This document shows, piece after piece, positions 44,653-53,445 of a stretch of DNA of 64,000 nucleotides (position 1 is the first letter of the stretch; every line of letters starts with the position of its first letter). The DNA is from Alphaproteobacteria bacterium SS10. Lineage in GTDB: Bacteria > Pseudomonadota > Alphaproteobacteria > TMED2. The notes beneath the pieces were generated by a model. The model saw only the letters and a list, made by a program, of their open reading frames with translations. It had not been told where the DNA came from and did not search any database. The position numbers and the translations under genes are program-made. Location of the stretch: assembly GCA_019192455.1 (NCBI GenBank), contig JAHCML010000003.1, forward strand, positions 194,911-258,910, written 5' to 3'.

Positions 44653-45429
44653 CTATGCTTCGGTCACACCCGCAACCGCATTTGGGTTCATAGCGCGCCG
44701 CTGCATCCGCATTTCCCATCGGCGCCTCGCTAACTCCCCATCCAAGCGCATCAAGATGGCAAAGGCAGCAATGCACAGCATGCCAAGCGCCATAACAAGC
44801 AGTGGCCATAGCATGCTGCTGTGAATGGCCGGGCTGTCCAGGCGGGTGATGCTGGCCGGTTGATGCAGGGTGTTCCACCAATCAACGGAGAACTTGATGA
44901 TCGGCAGGTTAATCGAGCCGAGCAGGACCAGAATACGGCCCGCGCTATCGCCGCGCTGCGGTTGGTCGAACGCATCCACCAGGCCGACAAAGCCGAGATA
45001 AAGGAAGAACAGGATCAGGACCGAGGTGAGGCGAGCATCCCAGACCCACCAGACACCCCAAATCGGTTGTCCCCAGATCGCACCGGTGATGAGGCAAAGC
45101 GCCGTAAAGGCGGCACCAACCGGCGCTGCGGCCCGCATATAAAGGTCGGCCAAGGGATGACGCCAGACATAGCCAGCAATCGCCGCCATGGCCATGGAGC
45201 TATAGATCCCCATGGCCCACCAGGCGGCGGGCACATGCACATACATTATCCGCACCGTGTCACCCTGTTGGTAATCCGGCGGGGAGGCAAACAGCGATAG
45301 GTAGAGACCCACGCCAATCAGGCCGAGCGCACCTAAACCGAAAATCGGCTGCAGGACGCGGCTGATACGCTGAAAACGGGCTGGGTTGGCGAAGCGGTGC
45401 ATGGGGTCTGTTATCCGTCGATCTTGCAC
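44653..45429 (-). CDS. ccmC: Haem exporter/haem handling protein CcmC
   Basis: Six-helix inner-membrane protein, 258 residues, that loads haem onto CcmE. The WWD domain is WGVWWVWDARLTS near 130, with the flanking conserved His residues near MYVHVPAAWWAMG and in WWNTLHQPASI. The first 20 residues (MQDRRITDPMHRFANPARF) are polar. ccmD follows after 104 bases and ccmB precedes it by 64 bases, so the operon is continuous but with small gaps on both sides of ccmC. Confidence 0.96.
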   Translation of the reverse strand: MQDRRITDPMHRFANPARFQRISRVLQPIFGLGALGLIGVGLYLSLFASPPDYQQGDTVRIMYVHVPAAWWAMGIYSSMAMAAIAGYVWRHPLADLYMRAAAPVGAAFTALCLITGAIWGQPIWGVWWVWDARLTSVLILFFLYLGFVGLVDAFDQPQRGDSAGRILVLLGSINLPIIKFSVDWWNTLHQPASITRLDSPAIHSSMLWPLLVMALGMLCIAAFAILMRLDGELARRRWEMRMQRRAMNPNAVAGVTEA

Positions 45430-45493
45430 GCAAAATGGCGTGGTGCAGGCCGGGATACAAGGCGGAACCGGTCGATATGGGTGGTGCGCATGG

Positions 45494-46198
45494 TCACGCC
45501 CCCTCCCGGATCAGGGCGCGGAGGCCAGCGGCACCGGCCATGATCGCGATCGGCACACTGCCCAACCAGAACGCGACCAACACCTGCCATTCACCGAAGG
45601 CTGGCTCCCCTGCCAACACCTGCCGTAGGGCGGCAGCACCAAAGATCAGAACTGGCAACTGCAAGGGGAAGAGCAGCAGCGCCAGTAAGGCACCGCCATG
45701 CCGGGCACCTGCTGTTAGCGTAGCGGCAGCCAAACCGGTGGTGATTAGGCTGGGTGCGCCAAGGGCAATGGTTATGGCGCCGGCAACCATCGCGTCACCC
45801 GGCACCGCCATCAGGGCAAAGATCAGCGGCGAGGCAATGACCAGCGGTACAACGATGCTGATCCATCCGGCGACAATCTTGGATGCGATGATCAGCTCCG
45901 CCGTGGCACCGCTGAACAGCAGGGGCTCAATCAAGCCATCCCGGTGGTCGATACGGATGGCCCGCTCACTGGCCAGCATTACCGACAATAGGGCAGCGAT
46001 CCAGATCAGGCCGGGTGCCACGCCGCGCAGCACATTGCTCGCCGGGCTAAGGCCAAGCGGCGCCAGGGTTAAGATCAGGAAATAGAAGGCCAAGACGGTG
46101 GCGAGGTCCCCACGACGACGCCATTGCCGAACCAGCTCAAACCGGGTCAGGGCGAACAGGCTTTGCCACCAGCTTGGTTGTGTTGGGGCGCTGATCAT
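45494..46198 (-). CDS. ccmB: Haem exporter membrane subunit CcmB
   Basis: Six-helix permease-like partner of CcmA, 234 residues. It begins with the amphipathic FALTRFELVRQWRRRGDLATVL and continues with GLIWIAALLSVMLASERAIRIDHRDGLIEPLLF, the segment that most resembles CcmB proteins, then repeated Ala/Gly/Leu helices. Overlaps ccmA by four bases. With CcmA and CcmC-D it forms the ATPase complex that releases haem-loaded CcmE. Confidence 0.94.
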   Translation of the reverse strand: MISAPTQPSWWQSLFALTRFELVRQWRRRGDLATVLAFYFLILTLAPLGLSPASNVLRGVAPGLIWIAALLSVMLASERAIRIDHRDGLIEPLLFSGATAELIIASKIVAGWISIVVPLVIASPLIFALMAVPGDAMVAGAITIALGAPSLITTGLAAATLTAGARHGGALLALLLFPLQLPVLIFGAAALRQVLAGEPAFGEWQVLVAFWLGSVPIAIMAGAAGLRALIREGA

Positions 46199-46893
46199 GC
46201 GGCCTGTCCCCCGACCTGCGCAGGCTGATTAAGCTGGATGCGGTTCCAATGATCCTGTGGCCAATCCTCATGGCTCGCCATGACAATCAAGCCGCCAGCC
46301 TGGCAGTGCTGTTCAATTGCTTGGCCTAGTATCTCCCGGCCCTGGCTATCCAGGGTGACCGCTGGTTCATCCAGCAGCCAGACCGGTTTCGGGTTTAGGC
46401 AAAGTCGGGCCAGATCAACCCGACGTCTCTGCCCGGCCGACAGGTATTGGGTTGGCAGATCGGCAAGTTCGGCTAGGCCCCATTTGTCCAGCTGTGCTGT
46501 GACAACCTGGTTGCCAACGGGGCCGTGAAGGCGCGCCATCTGATTTAGGATTTCCGCGCTGTTGAGACCTGGTGGCAAGCCCGGCGTGACGGGCAGCCAC
46601 CCGACCATGGTCAACCAAACTGGTTCGAAGGGCATTACCGCCTTGGTTTGATCACTGGAGAGCGTCTCACTGACATCGCCGCCCATTACCGGCAAAAGGC
46701 CGGCCAGCACGCGTAGCAGGCTGGTCTTGCCCACGCCGTTCGGTCCTTGGATCAGGGTCACCGATCCGGCCTCAAATCGCAGATTGAGCGGCGCGGTTAG
46801 CGCGAGCCCACCCCTGCAAATCACTGCCTGGTCGAGGGTGATCGCCGGTTTGCTGCTTGATGCTGTGGCCGCCGGGGCGGTTGGGTCGGTCAT
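46195..46893 (-). CDS. ccmA: Haem exporter ATPase CcmA
   Basis: ABC-type ATPase and first gene of the ccm operon, 232 residues. Walker A is GPNGVGKTSLLRVL, the signature YLSAGQRRRVDLARL, and Walker B PVWLLDEPAVTLDSQG; the LSAGQ variant with RRVxLARL is characteristic of CcmA. ATP hydrolysis is needed to release holo-CcmE, not to move haem. The 175-base gap upstream to the divergent YbaK-like gene must carry the operon promoter; no consensus is obvious. Confidence 0.95.
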   Translation of the reverse strand: MTDPTAPAATASSSKPAITLDQAVICRGGLALTAPLNLRFEAGSVTLIQGPNGVGKTSLLRVLAGLLPVMGGDVSETLSSDQTKAVMPFEPVWLTMVGWLPVTPGLPPGLNSAEILNQMARLHGPVGNQVVTAQLDKWGLAELADLPTQYLSAGQRRRVDLARLCLNPKPVWLLDEPAVTLDSQGREILGQAIEQHCQAGGLIVMASHEDWPQDHWNRIQLNQPAQVGGQAA

Positions 46894-47068
46894 GTGGTTG
46901 GGCGAGTGGCCAGGCTGGAAATTGAAGCCGGAGGATTAGCACAGATTTCGCCCTAACCAAGAGTAGTGCGGCGCCAAATAACCATTCGGCAACCAATACA
47001 CCTCTACCCTTGGTGCAGAACCAGGATGGCGTAATCCCCCACCACCGCCTGGTCAGGAGTTTGTTGTC

Positions 47069-47716
47069 ATGACTGACACCGCTGAACCCGGCAGCTTTGA
47101 AGCGCAAGAGGGCGCCACGGGCGAGGCCCCGGCACCGGCCGATGATCAACCCTTGATCGGGACCCCAGAGCGGGTCACCGATGATGCTTTCGCCTATGAG
47201 GAGCAGCCCTTAACTAAGACCTCGCCGGTTGACACTGGAGTTATTGAGTCTGTCCTCAAAGGATTGGGCGTGGGCTTCGTCCACCGCGTGTTTCCCGATC
47301 CGGTCCGTGACCCGAAGCAGGTTGCCTTACGCCTGCGGGCAGGGGTTCGGCAGATCAACCGAACCCTAGTGCTTCGTGGCCGTCGCAGTGGCGAGGGGTT
47401 TCTGTTCATCATTAATGGCCGGAACCAGGTCAGCCTACGCAAACTGATGCGGGCAACGGGCGAGGAGTTTGAGAAGCCAGACGCCAAGTTCATGAAAGAG
47501 ATTGTTGGCTACTTGCCCGATGGGGTTCCGCCCTTTGGGCACCGGCATAAGCTGCGCGTCTATGCCGATAAGGATGTGATGAGCTTCCACAACGGGTGGT
47601 TTCCCTGTGGCTCGTCCCGGGTCTGGATGTTCCTGCGCACCGATACGATGTTGGATGCCAGCGAGGGCAAGCTGATCGACCTTAAGACCGTGCCAGCCAA
47701 GAAGATGACCGGTTAA
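47069..47716 (+). CDS. YbaK/EbsC-type aminoacyl-tRNA editing domain protein
   Basis: A 215-residue protein. After a 60-residue acidic, Pro-rich leader the YbaK/ProX fold begins: VALRLRAGVRQINRTLVLRG, FLFIINGRNQVSLRKLMRATG, the KEIVGYLPDGVPPFGHRHKLRVYADKDV stretch with the family's VPPFG loop, and a final SRVWMFLRTDTM strand. Members remove Ala or Cys from mischarged tRNAs such as tRNA-Pro, but the group specificity is not evident here. The first 50 residues are unlike the family and may be disordered. It is a lone gene, divergent from ccmA and convergent with the PaaK-like gene. Confidence 0.82.
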   Translation: MTDTAEPGSFEAQEGATGEAPAPADDQPLIGTPERVTDDAFAYEEQPLTKTSPVDTGVIESVLKGLGVGFVHRVFPDPVRDPKQVALRLRAGVRQINRTLVLRGRRSGEGFLFIINGRNQVSLRKLMRATGEEFEKPDAKFMKEIVGYLPDGVPPFGHRHKLRVYADKDVMSFHNGWFPCGSSRVWMFLRTDTMLDASEGKLIDLKTVPAKKMTG

Positions 47717-47722
47717 GGCAGA

Positions 47723-48955
47723 TCAATCGTAGCTACGCACATCATCGATCACTTTGCCATCATTGGGCAGGCTGCCCGGCTCTACGATCTCGACATTGCC
47801 CTTTAGCTTTACGATGGCCGCTAGGTTGTCAGTGACCGCGCTTGCGATCCCGGCATCCGCAGCCTCAACCTTGAGCGTCATGACATCGGTGCCGTCACCA
47901 CGATCAACGACCAGTCGGGCTTTCCCGATGCCGTCATGGCGCTTGAGAACTTCCGCAATCTGCTCTGGGCGGACAAACATGCCTTTGACTTTGGTGGCCT
48001 GATCGGCGCGGCCCATCCAGCCCTTAAGCCGCATATTCGTGCGGCCGCATGGGCTATCACCGGCCATGACGGCGGAGAGATCACCAGTGGCAAAGCGGAT
48101 TAGCGGGTAGGCCGGGTTAAACAGGGTCACCACAACCTCACCAACCTCACCCTCGGCAACTGGGTCGCCGGTGCCGGGGCGCACGATTTCAACCAACGCG
48201 CCCTCATCACACACCAACCCCTCGCGGGCTGGGGTTTCATAGGCGATCAAGCCCAGATCGGCGGTGCCATAGTTTTGGTAAACCGCGACGCCGCGCGTCT
48301 CATACCAGGCTTTCACATCGGGCATGAGCGGGCCGCCGCCGACAGAGGCTTTGACCAGGCTGCTGGTGTCGAGCCCAAGCTCATCACCCTTCTCCAGGAT
48401 CACCTTAAGATAGTCTGGTGTGCCCGCATAGCCGCTGCATTTCAAATGCGCCATGGCCTGCGCCTGACCTTCGGTATTACCGGTGCCAGCCGGGAAAACC
48501 GGGCAGCCCAGCGCCTTGGCTGCATCGTCGAACAGGAAGCCCGCCGGGGTGAAATGATAGGCAAAGCAGTTATGGACGATATCGCCGGCCCGGAACCCGG
48601 CGGCGTACAGTGCACGGGCAAAGCGCCAGAAATCTGGTTGGTCACCCTGTGGCTCATAGATCGGGCCGGGGGAAGAGAAGACGCGGCGGATCTGCTCAAG
48701 CGGTTGCCCGTTAAAGCCACCCAGCGGTGGCGCGCTCGACTGCCGCTCGGTTAGGTCGCTTTTTCGTGTCACGGGCAGCTTGGCAAGGGCCGCACGGTCG
48801 GTGACCGAGGCCGGGTCCACATCGGCCAGCATGTCGGCATAGGCCGCACTATTCGCCTTGGCATGGGCCACCTGATCGGTGAGGGCGGCCATCAATCTGG
48901 CCTCACGCTCGTCATGGCTACGGGTTTCGAGCGCGTCGTAATGAGCGTCGGTCAT
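47723..48955 (-). CDS. PaaK-like (phenylacetate-CoA ligase family) adenylating enzyme
   Basis: A 410-residue protein of the PaaK branch of ANL enzymes and the last gene of the liv-type operon. Recognisable parts are the early LPVTRKSDLTERQ, the VYQNYGTADLGLIAYE motif near 230 (adenylate binding), the ATGDLSAVMAGDSPCGRTNMRLKGWMGRADQATKVKGMFV hinge, and the small C-terminal domain with EPGSLPNDGKVIDD. The usual Ser/Thr/Gly-rich phosphate loop (SSGTTGxP in PaaK) is degenerate: FSSPGPIYEP is found at its place. Whether the protein is an active CoA ligase is therefore open. Likely substrate is an aromatic or branched acid imported by the transporter. Confidence 0.82.
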   Translation of the reverse strand: MTDAHYDALETRSHDEREARLMAALTDQVAHAKANSAAYADMLADVDPASVTDRAALAKLPVTRKSDLTERQSSAPPLGGFNGQPLEQIRRVFSSPGPIYEPQGDQPDFWRFARALYAAGFRAGDIVHNCFAYHFTPAGFLFDDAAKALGCPVFPAGTGNTEGQAQAMAHLKCSGYAGTPDYLKVILEKGDELGLDTSSLVKASVGGGPLMPDVKAWYETRGVAVYQNYGTADLGLIAYETPAREGLVCDEGALVEIVRPGTGDPVAEGEVGEVVVTLFNPAYPLIRFATGDLSAVMAGDSPCGRTNMRLKGWMGRADQATKVKGMFVRPEQIAEVLKRHDGIGKARLVVDRGDGTDVMTLKVEAADAGIASAVTDNLAAIVKLKGNVEIVEPGSLPNDGKVIDDVRSYD

Positions 48956-48992
48956 GGGGCAGGTCTCTATCGTTTAATGGTCGGTAGGCGGC

Positions 48993-49850
48993 TTAGGTCA
49001 GCCAGCGCTTGCGGCGCTTGTAGTTCTTTACGTCGCGGTAGTTCTTCTTACCGGTCGAGGACACGCCGAGATAGAACTCCTTCACATCCTCATTCTCGCG
49101 CAGCTCTTTCGCCTCGCCATCCATCACCACCCGGCCATTCTCGAGGATGTAGCCGTATTGTGCGTATTTCAGCGCGACATTGGTGTTCTGCTCAGCAAGG
49201 AGGAAAGTAACGCCCTCTTTTTCGTTCAACGCTTTGACGATCTCAAAGATTTGTTCCACCAGCTGCGGGGCAAGGCCCATGCTGGGTTCGTCAAGCAGGA
49301 TGATGTTCGGCTTTGCCATCAGGGCACGACCGATCGCCGTCATCTGCTGTTCACCGCCGGAGGTATAGCCGGATTGGCTTTTCCGCCGCTCTTTGAGGCG
49401 CGGGAAGTAGTTGTAGACCATCTCCAGATCGGCATTGATCTGGCCCCGGCCAACGCTGCGGGTATAGGCACCGGTCAGGAGGTTTTCCTCAACCGTCAGG
49501 TGCTCAAAACAGTGGCGACCTTCCATCACTTGGATGACGCCGCTCTTCACCAAGTCATTGGGGGTCAGGGTATCGACCCGCTGGCCGCTGAAGGTGATGG
49601 AGCCTTTGGTAACCTCACCGCGTTCCACGCGTAGGAGGTTGGAAATCGCTTTCAGTGTTGTGGTCTTACCTGCGCCATTGCCGCCGAGCAGGGCAACAAT
49701 CTGGCCCTTATTCACAGCGAGTGACACGCCCTTCAATACTAGGATCACGTGGTCATAAATGACCTCGATATTGTTAACCTGAAGCAGGGCATCGGGTGCC
49801 ACCTCTGCTGGGTTCGAATGTCCCACATGTTTGGTCGCTGTTTCGGCCAT
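48993..49850 (-). CDS. livF: Branched-chain-type ABC transporter ATPase LivF
   Basis: A 285-residue ATPase. Walker A GGNGAGKTTTLKA near residue 54, the signature SGGEQQMTAIGRAL, Walker B IILLDEPSMGLAPQL. The MEGRHCFEHLTVEENLL and SVGRGQINADLEMVYNYFPRL segments are those of LivF. Beyond the usual end it has a basic tail (GKKNYRDVKNYKRRKRWL) that is longer than in E. coli LivF. It lies after livK, separated by a strong hairpin, and 37 bases before the PaaK-like gene. Confidence 0.93.
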   Translation of the reverse strand: MAETATKHVGHSNPAEVAPDALLQVNNIEVIYDHVILVLKGVSLAVNKGQIVALLGGNGAGKTTTLKAISNLLRVERGEVTKGSITFSGQRVDTLTPNDLVKSGVIQVMEGRHCFEHLTVEENLLTGAYTRSVGRGQINADLEMVYNYFPRLKERRKSQSGYTSGGEQQMTAIGRALMAKPNIILLDEPSMGLAPQLVEQIFEIVKALNEKEGVTFLLAEQNTNVALKYAQYGYILENGRVVMDGEAKELRENEDVKEFYLGVSSTGKKNYRDVKNYKRRKRWLT

Positions 49851-49886
49851 GGCCTGGCAACTCCGCTAATCAGGTTCGTTTTGGGT

Positions 49887-49921
49887 AAAACAGCCGGGGC
49901 GATGGGGCACCGCCCCGGCTG
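49887..49921 (-). terminator. Strong hairpin with short U-run between livK and livF
   Basis: CAGCCGGGGCG (49891-49901) pairs perfectly with CGCCCCGGCTG (49911-49921) around a nine-base loop, an 11-bp GC-rich stem. On the coding (-) strand it is followed by TTTTACCC, a short U-run. It is a partial terminator after the binding-protein gene, which would reduce transcription of livF and the PaaK-like gene relative to livK. Confidence 0.75.
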
Positions 49922-49943
49922 AAGAAGTTTGGATCAGCTGCGC

Positions 49944-51278
49944 TTACGAGGTGCAGCGGTCGAGGGCGATGCCCTTCTCGTTGGCATATTGCTCAGCGGA
50001 TGCCTCATAGAGGCCGCGGATTAGATCGCCATTTGGCTCAATCCAGTCGGAGACAACCTCCCACTCAGAACCGTTCCATTGCTGGACGAGAAGCTGGCCG
50101 CCACCTTCGTGGTCGGTGCAGCTCAGTTGGATTGGCTTCATCATGCCATCGAAACCGGCACGCTCGAGGGTAGCCTGATCAATGTTCAGGTTCTCAAAGC
50201 CCCAGCGAACTTGCTCACCGGTGAGTGCCTTATCGCCATAACGGCCCATGGCGGTCCGGATGGCTTCGGTGATGATGAACATGTTGATCAGGCCGCGGTT
50301 GTAGAGAACCTCACCAACCTGATCTTCTGGACCGGTGCCTTGGCCCTTGGCGTAGACATGGGTCAGGATGTCCTGCACCACGCCGAAGTCCTGGCCAACA
50401 CCGTGGAAGTTACCAGCCTTGTAGCCGATGGCTTGGTCGCCCGCTGGGCGCACATCCACCTCAGAGCCGGACCACCAGACACCGATGAAGCGATCCATTG
50501 GATAACCGACGGCGGACGCTTCCTTGATGGCAGTGGCGTTCATCACGCCCCAGCCCCACATCAGGGTCCAGTCAGGCTTCACCCGACGGCCGATTTGTAG
50601 CCAGGTTGATTTCTGCTCCAGACCTGGGTGCGACACCGGGTGCAGGGTCAGCTTAAAGCCATGCTCTTCAGCCAGCAGCTCAAGGGTCTTGATCGGCTCT
50701 TTACCGTAAGCACTGTCGTGATAGACCAGCGCGATTTTCTTACCGTCCAGATCACCGTAACCGCCTTCTTGCTGGGCGATATAGTTGATCATGGCATCAG
50801 CCTGCGCCCAGTAGGTGGTGGGCGAGGTGAAGACATAGGGGAAGACCCGACCGTCAGACGCATCGGCGCGGCCATAGCCCATCGAGAAGACCGGAATCTT
50901 GTCGTTGGTGGCACGCTCGATCAGCGCATAGGTAATGCCGGTTGAGAACGGGAAGAACGCTGCGGCACCGGTTGGGCCGTTATTCTTCAGACGCTCATAG
51001 CACTCAACGCCGCGGTCGTTGTTGTACTGGGTTTCACACTCTTCCCAGGTCATCTTGACGCCGTTGATGCCGCCGTCACGCTCGTTCAGGACCTTCAGGT
51101 AGTCCTGGAACGCGTCAGCTAGCGGGATGCCGTTCGGCGCATAAGGGCCGGTGCGGTAGACCATCAGCGGGATGAACATCTCATCCTCAGCCTGGGCGAC
51201 GGCTGGCTGTGATGCCCAGAAGGCACCGGCACCGATAACGGTGGCGACAGCCAGCGCGGTTAAACGCTTAAAGTTCAT
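49944..51278 (-). CDS. livK: ABC transporter substrate-binding protein, LivK/type 1 periplasmic family
   Basis: A 444-residue periplasmic receptor. The ATG used (MNFKRLTALAVATVIG) follows GGGAGG at good spacing and starts a signal peptide ending near AVAQAED. Mature segments TGPYAPNGIPLADAFQDYL, ERDGGINGVKMTW, AYGKEPIKTLELLAEEHGF and RRVKPDWTLMWGWG are type 1 periplasmic-binding features, with the length of the aromatic/short-chain acid subgroup and not the 360 residues of LivJ/K. The ligand is unknown; two acyl-activating enzymes in the same operon point to a carboxylic acid. The symbol denotes family role only. Confidence 0.85.
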   Translation of the reverse strand: MNFKRLTALAVATVIGAGAFWASQPAVAQAEDEMFIPLMVYRTGPYAPNGIPLADAFQDYLKVLNERDGGINGVKMTWEECETQYNNDRGVECYERLKNNGPTGAAAFFPFSTGITYALIERATNDKIPVFSMGYGRADASDGRVFPYVFTSPTTYWAQADAMINYIAQQEGGYGDLDGKKIALVYHDSAYGKEPIKTLELLAEEHGFKLTLHPVSHPGLEQKSTWLQIGRRVKPDWTLMWGWGVMNATAIKEASAVGYPMDRFIGVWWSGSEVDVRPAGDQAIGYKAGNFHGVGQDFGVVQDILTHVYAKGQGTGPEDQVGEVLYNRGLINMFIITEAIRTAMGRYGDKALTGEQVRWGFENLNIDQATLERAGFDGMMKPIQLSCTDHEGGGQLLVQQWNGSEWEVVSDWIEPNGDLIRGLYEASAEQYANEKGIALDRCTS

Positions 51279-51419
51279 GCTCGTTTTCCTCCCATTTGGT
51301 TGACGAGGCTTAAACACTCTTGGGGGACCTGTGTTTGTCCCCATGACCCGGTTTTGTCGGTTGCCGCGGTCCCAGCGGCCGTCATGAGGTATTGGTAAAA
51401 ACGCTCTAAAGCTGGGCCT

Positions 51420-52499
51420 TTAATGCGGGAATGGCCAAAGCCGCAGCTTCTCCTTCCCGATTTGCCAAAGCCTGGCCATGCCATGGGGCTCGGCAATCAG
51501 AATGATGATGATCAGGGCGCCCAGCACCATGAACTCGATATGTCCCAATAGGGCGGTGTCCATAACGATGCCAACGGCGGCCGGTGCCTGGTTGATGATG
51601 ATCGGCAAAAGCACGATGAAGGCGGCACCAAGGAACGAGCCCAGGATGCTGCCCAAGCCGCCGATGATCACCATGAACAGCACTTGGAATGACCGGTTGA
51701 TGTCAAAGGCCAGCGCCTCCACCGAAGAGGTGTAGACAAATGCCCAAAGGGCACCAGCGACACCAATGTAGAAGGAGCTGATGGCAAAGGCGGAGAGCTT
51801 GGCCGCCATCGGGCGGATGCCAATAATCTCAGCGGCGATATCCATGTCGCGGATCGCCATCCAGGTCCGGCCAATGCGTGAGCGGACCATGTTCTTCGCC
51901 AGCAGTGCCAGCACACACACTACGCCCAGCGCGAAATAGTAGCGATCCACGGGGGTGGCTGAGGAACCGGTGACGGCGAAGCCCGGCAGAACCTCACGCG
52001 GCGGGGCGGAGATCACGCCAGACGGGCTGAAATTCGTCCACCAATCGACCTTGTTAAACATCCAGATCAGGAAGAACTGCGCGGCCAGTGTGGCCACTGC
52101 CAGATAGAAGCCCTTAATCCGCAAGCTGGGCAGGCCAAAGAACACGCCAACGGCGGCGGTACCGGCACCGGCCAGCAGGAAGACAAAGATGATGTTCAGT
52201 TCCGGAAAGGCGGTGGTGATCTTGTACGCAAAGAAGGCACCACAGGCCATGAACGCACCGGTGCCCAGGCTCAACTGCCCGCAATAGCCGAGCAGGATAT
52301 TGAGGCCGAGTGCCGCGAGCGAGAACACCAGGAATGGCAGCATCAGCGAGGATAGGAAATAGTCGCTGGCGAAGGCTGGGATCACGCCAAAGGCGATGGC
52401 CAGAATGATCGCGATCCCGATCTTATCCTGCAGGATTGGGAAGATTGCCTGATCGGCGGCGTAGGTGGCCTTGAACTGGCCGGCTTCACGATAAAACAT
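51420..52499 (-). CDS. livM: Branched-chain-type ABC transporter permease LivM
   Basis: A 359-residue inner-membrane permease with about ten helices. Characteristic stretches are GLNILLGYCGQLSLGTGAFMACGAFFAYK, RIKGFYLAVATLAAQFFL, RTWMAIRDMDIAAEIIGI (the ATPase-contact loop) and GLGSILGSFLGAAFIVLLPI. The first 30 residues are polar (MFYREAGQFKATYAADQ), as common in this group. It lies between livH and livK on the minus strand. Confidence 0.94.
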   Translation of the reverse strand: MFYREAGQFKATYAADQAIFPILQDKIGIAIILAIAFGVIPAFASDYFLSSLMLPFLVFSLAALGLNILLGYCGQLSLGTGAFMACGAFFAYKITTAFPELNIIFVFLLAGAGTAAVGVFFGLPSLRIKGFYLAVATLAAQFFLIWMFNKVDWWTNFSPSGVISAPPREVLPGFAVTGSSATPVDRYYFALGVVCVLALLAKNMVRSRIGRTWMAIRDMDIAAEIIGIRPMAAKLSAFAISSFYIGVAGALWAFVYTSSVEALAFDINRSFQVLFMVIIGGLGSILGSFLGAAFIVLLPIIINQAPAAVGIVMDTALLGHIEFMVLGALIIIILIAEPHGMARLWQIGKEKLRLWPFPH

Positions 52500-52509
52500 G
52501 TCTCGTCAC

Positions 52510-53445
52510 CTACACCCGTTCGATAATCTTTTCGCCGAACAGCCCCTGCGGTCTGAACAGCAGGAACACCAGCGCCAACACATAGGCAAACCAATCTTCA
52601 ATGGCACCGCCCAGGGCCGGACCCCAGAAATTCTCAGCGATTTTCTCACCCGCCCCGATGATCAGCCCGCCAATGATGGCGCCGGGGATGGAGGTGAAAC
52701 CACCCAGGATTAGAACCGGCAGGGCCTTAAGCGCGATGAGGGACAGCGAGAACTGCACGGTCACCTTGGCACCCCACATGATGCCGGCGACAATCGCGAC
52801 GATACCGGCGACCGACCAGACGATTACCCAGATTTGGTTGAGCGGGATACCCACGCTCATCGCTGCCTGGTGATCATCGGCAACTGCCCGCAGGGCACGG
52901 CCAATCTTGGTCTTTTGGAAGAAGATCGCGAGGCCACCAACCAGCAGCGCCGCGATGACACCGCCCAGCAAGTCGAGCTGGTTTACGAACACCTCACCAT
53001 CGAGGAGTTGGTAATTGTCGCGCGGCAGATCGAAGGCAAAGCTCTTCACATCGGAGCCCCAGATCGTCTGCCCAAACCCGTCGAGGAAATAGGCGAGGCC
53101 GATCGTGGCCATGAACATGATGATGTGGTCCTGATTGACCAGGGGCCGCATCACATACCGCTCAACCCCGAAGGCGAGGCCGACCATCACCACGGCGGTG
53201 AGAATGATCGCAAGCCAGGCGGGCGCGCCGTAATCCATGAAGCCAACGACGGTCAGGGCGGCGAACAGGACCATAATGCCCTGGGCAAAGTTGAAGACGC
53301 CAGACGCCTTAAAGATCAGGACAAAGCCAAGGGCGACCAGGGAATACATAACCCCGGTCAGCAGGCCGCTGATGAGCACCTCGAGGAAGAAATACGGATA
53401 TTCCGCAATCTCAACAAAGGGCGTGATGAAGAGTGCTTCAATCAT
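52510..53445 (-). CDS. livH: Branched-chain-type ABC transporter permease LivH
   Basis: A 311-residue permease. The start MIEALFITPFVEIAEYPYF is chosen because it overlaps the end of livG by eight bases, as is usual, and precedes the first helix; an in-frame start 32 codons earlier lies deep inside livG. Family segments are GLLTGVMYSLVALGFVLIFKASGVFNFAQGI and TKIGRALRAVADDHQAAMSVGIPLNQ, plus ALPVLILGGFTSIPGAIIGG near the end. With LivM it makes the membrane channel. Confidence 0.94.
   Translation of the reverse strand: MIEALFITPFVEIAEYPYFFLEVLISGLLTGVMYSLVALGFVLIFKASGVFNFAQGIMVLFAALTVVGFMDYGAPAWLAIILTAVVMVGLAFGVERYVMRPLVNQDHIIMFMATIGLAYFLDGFGQTIWGSDVKSFAFDLPRDNYQLLDGEVFVNQLDLLGGVIAALLVGGLAIFFQKTKIGRALRAVADDHQAAMSVGIPLNQIWVIVWSVAGIVAIVAGIMWGAKVTVQFSLSLIALKALPVLILGGFTSIPGAIIGGLIIGAGEKIAENFWGPALGGAIEDWFAYVLALVFLLFRPQGLFGEKIIERV

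Noticed and set aside
49790..49825. GGGTTCGAAT resembling a tRNA T-loop
   Set aside because: It is inside the livF coding region and no acceptor or anticodon stem can be built around it.
51323..51342. GGGGAC/GTCCCC hairpin between livM and livK
   Set aside because: Only six base pairs with no U-run; too weak to call as a regulatory feature.
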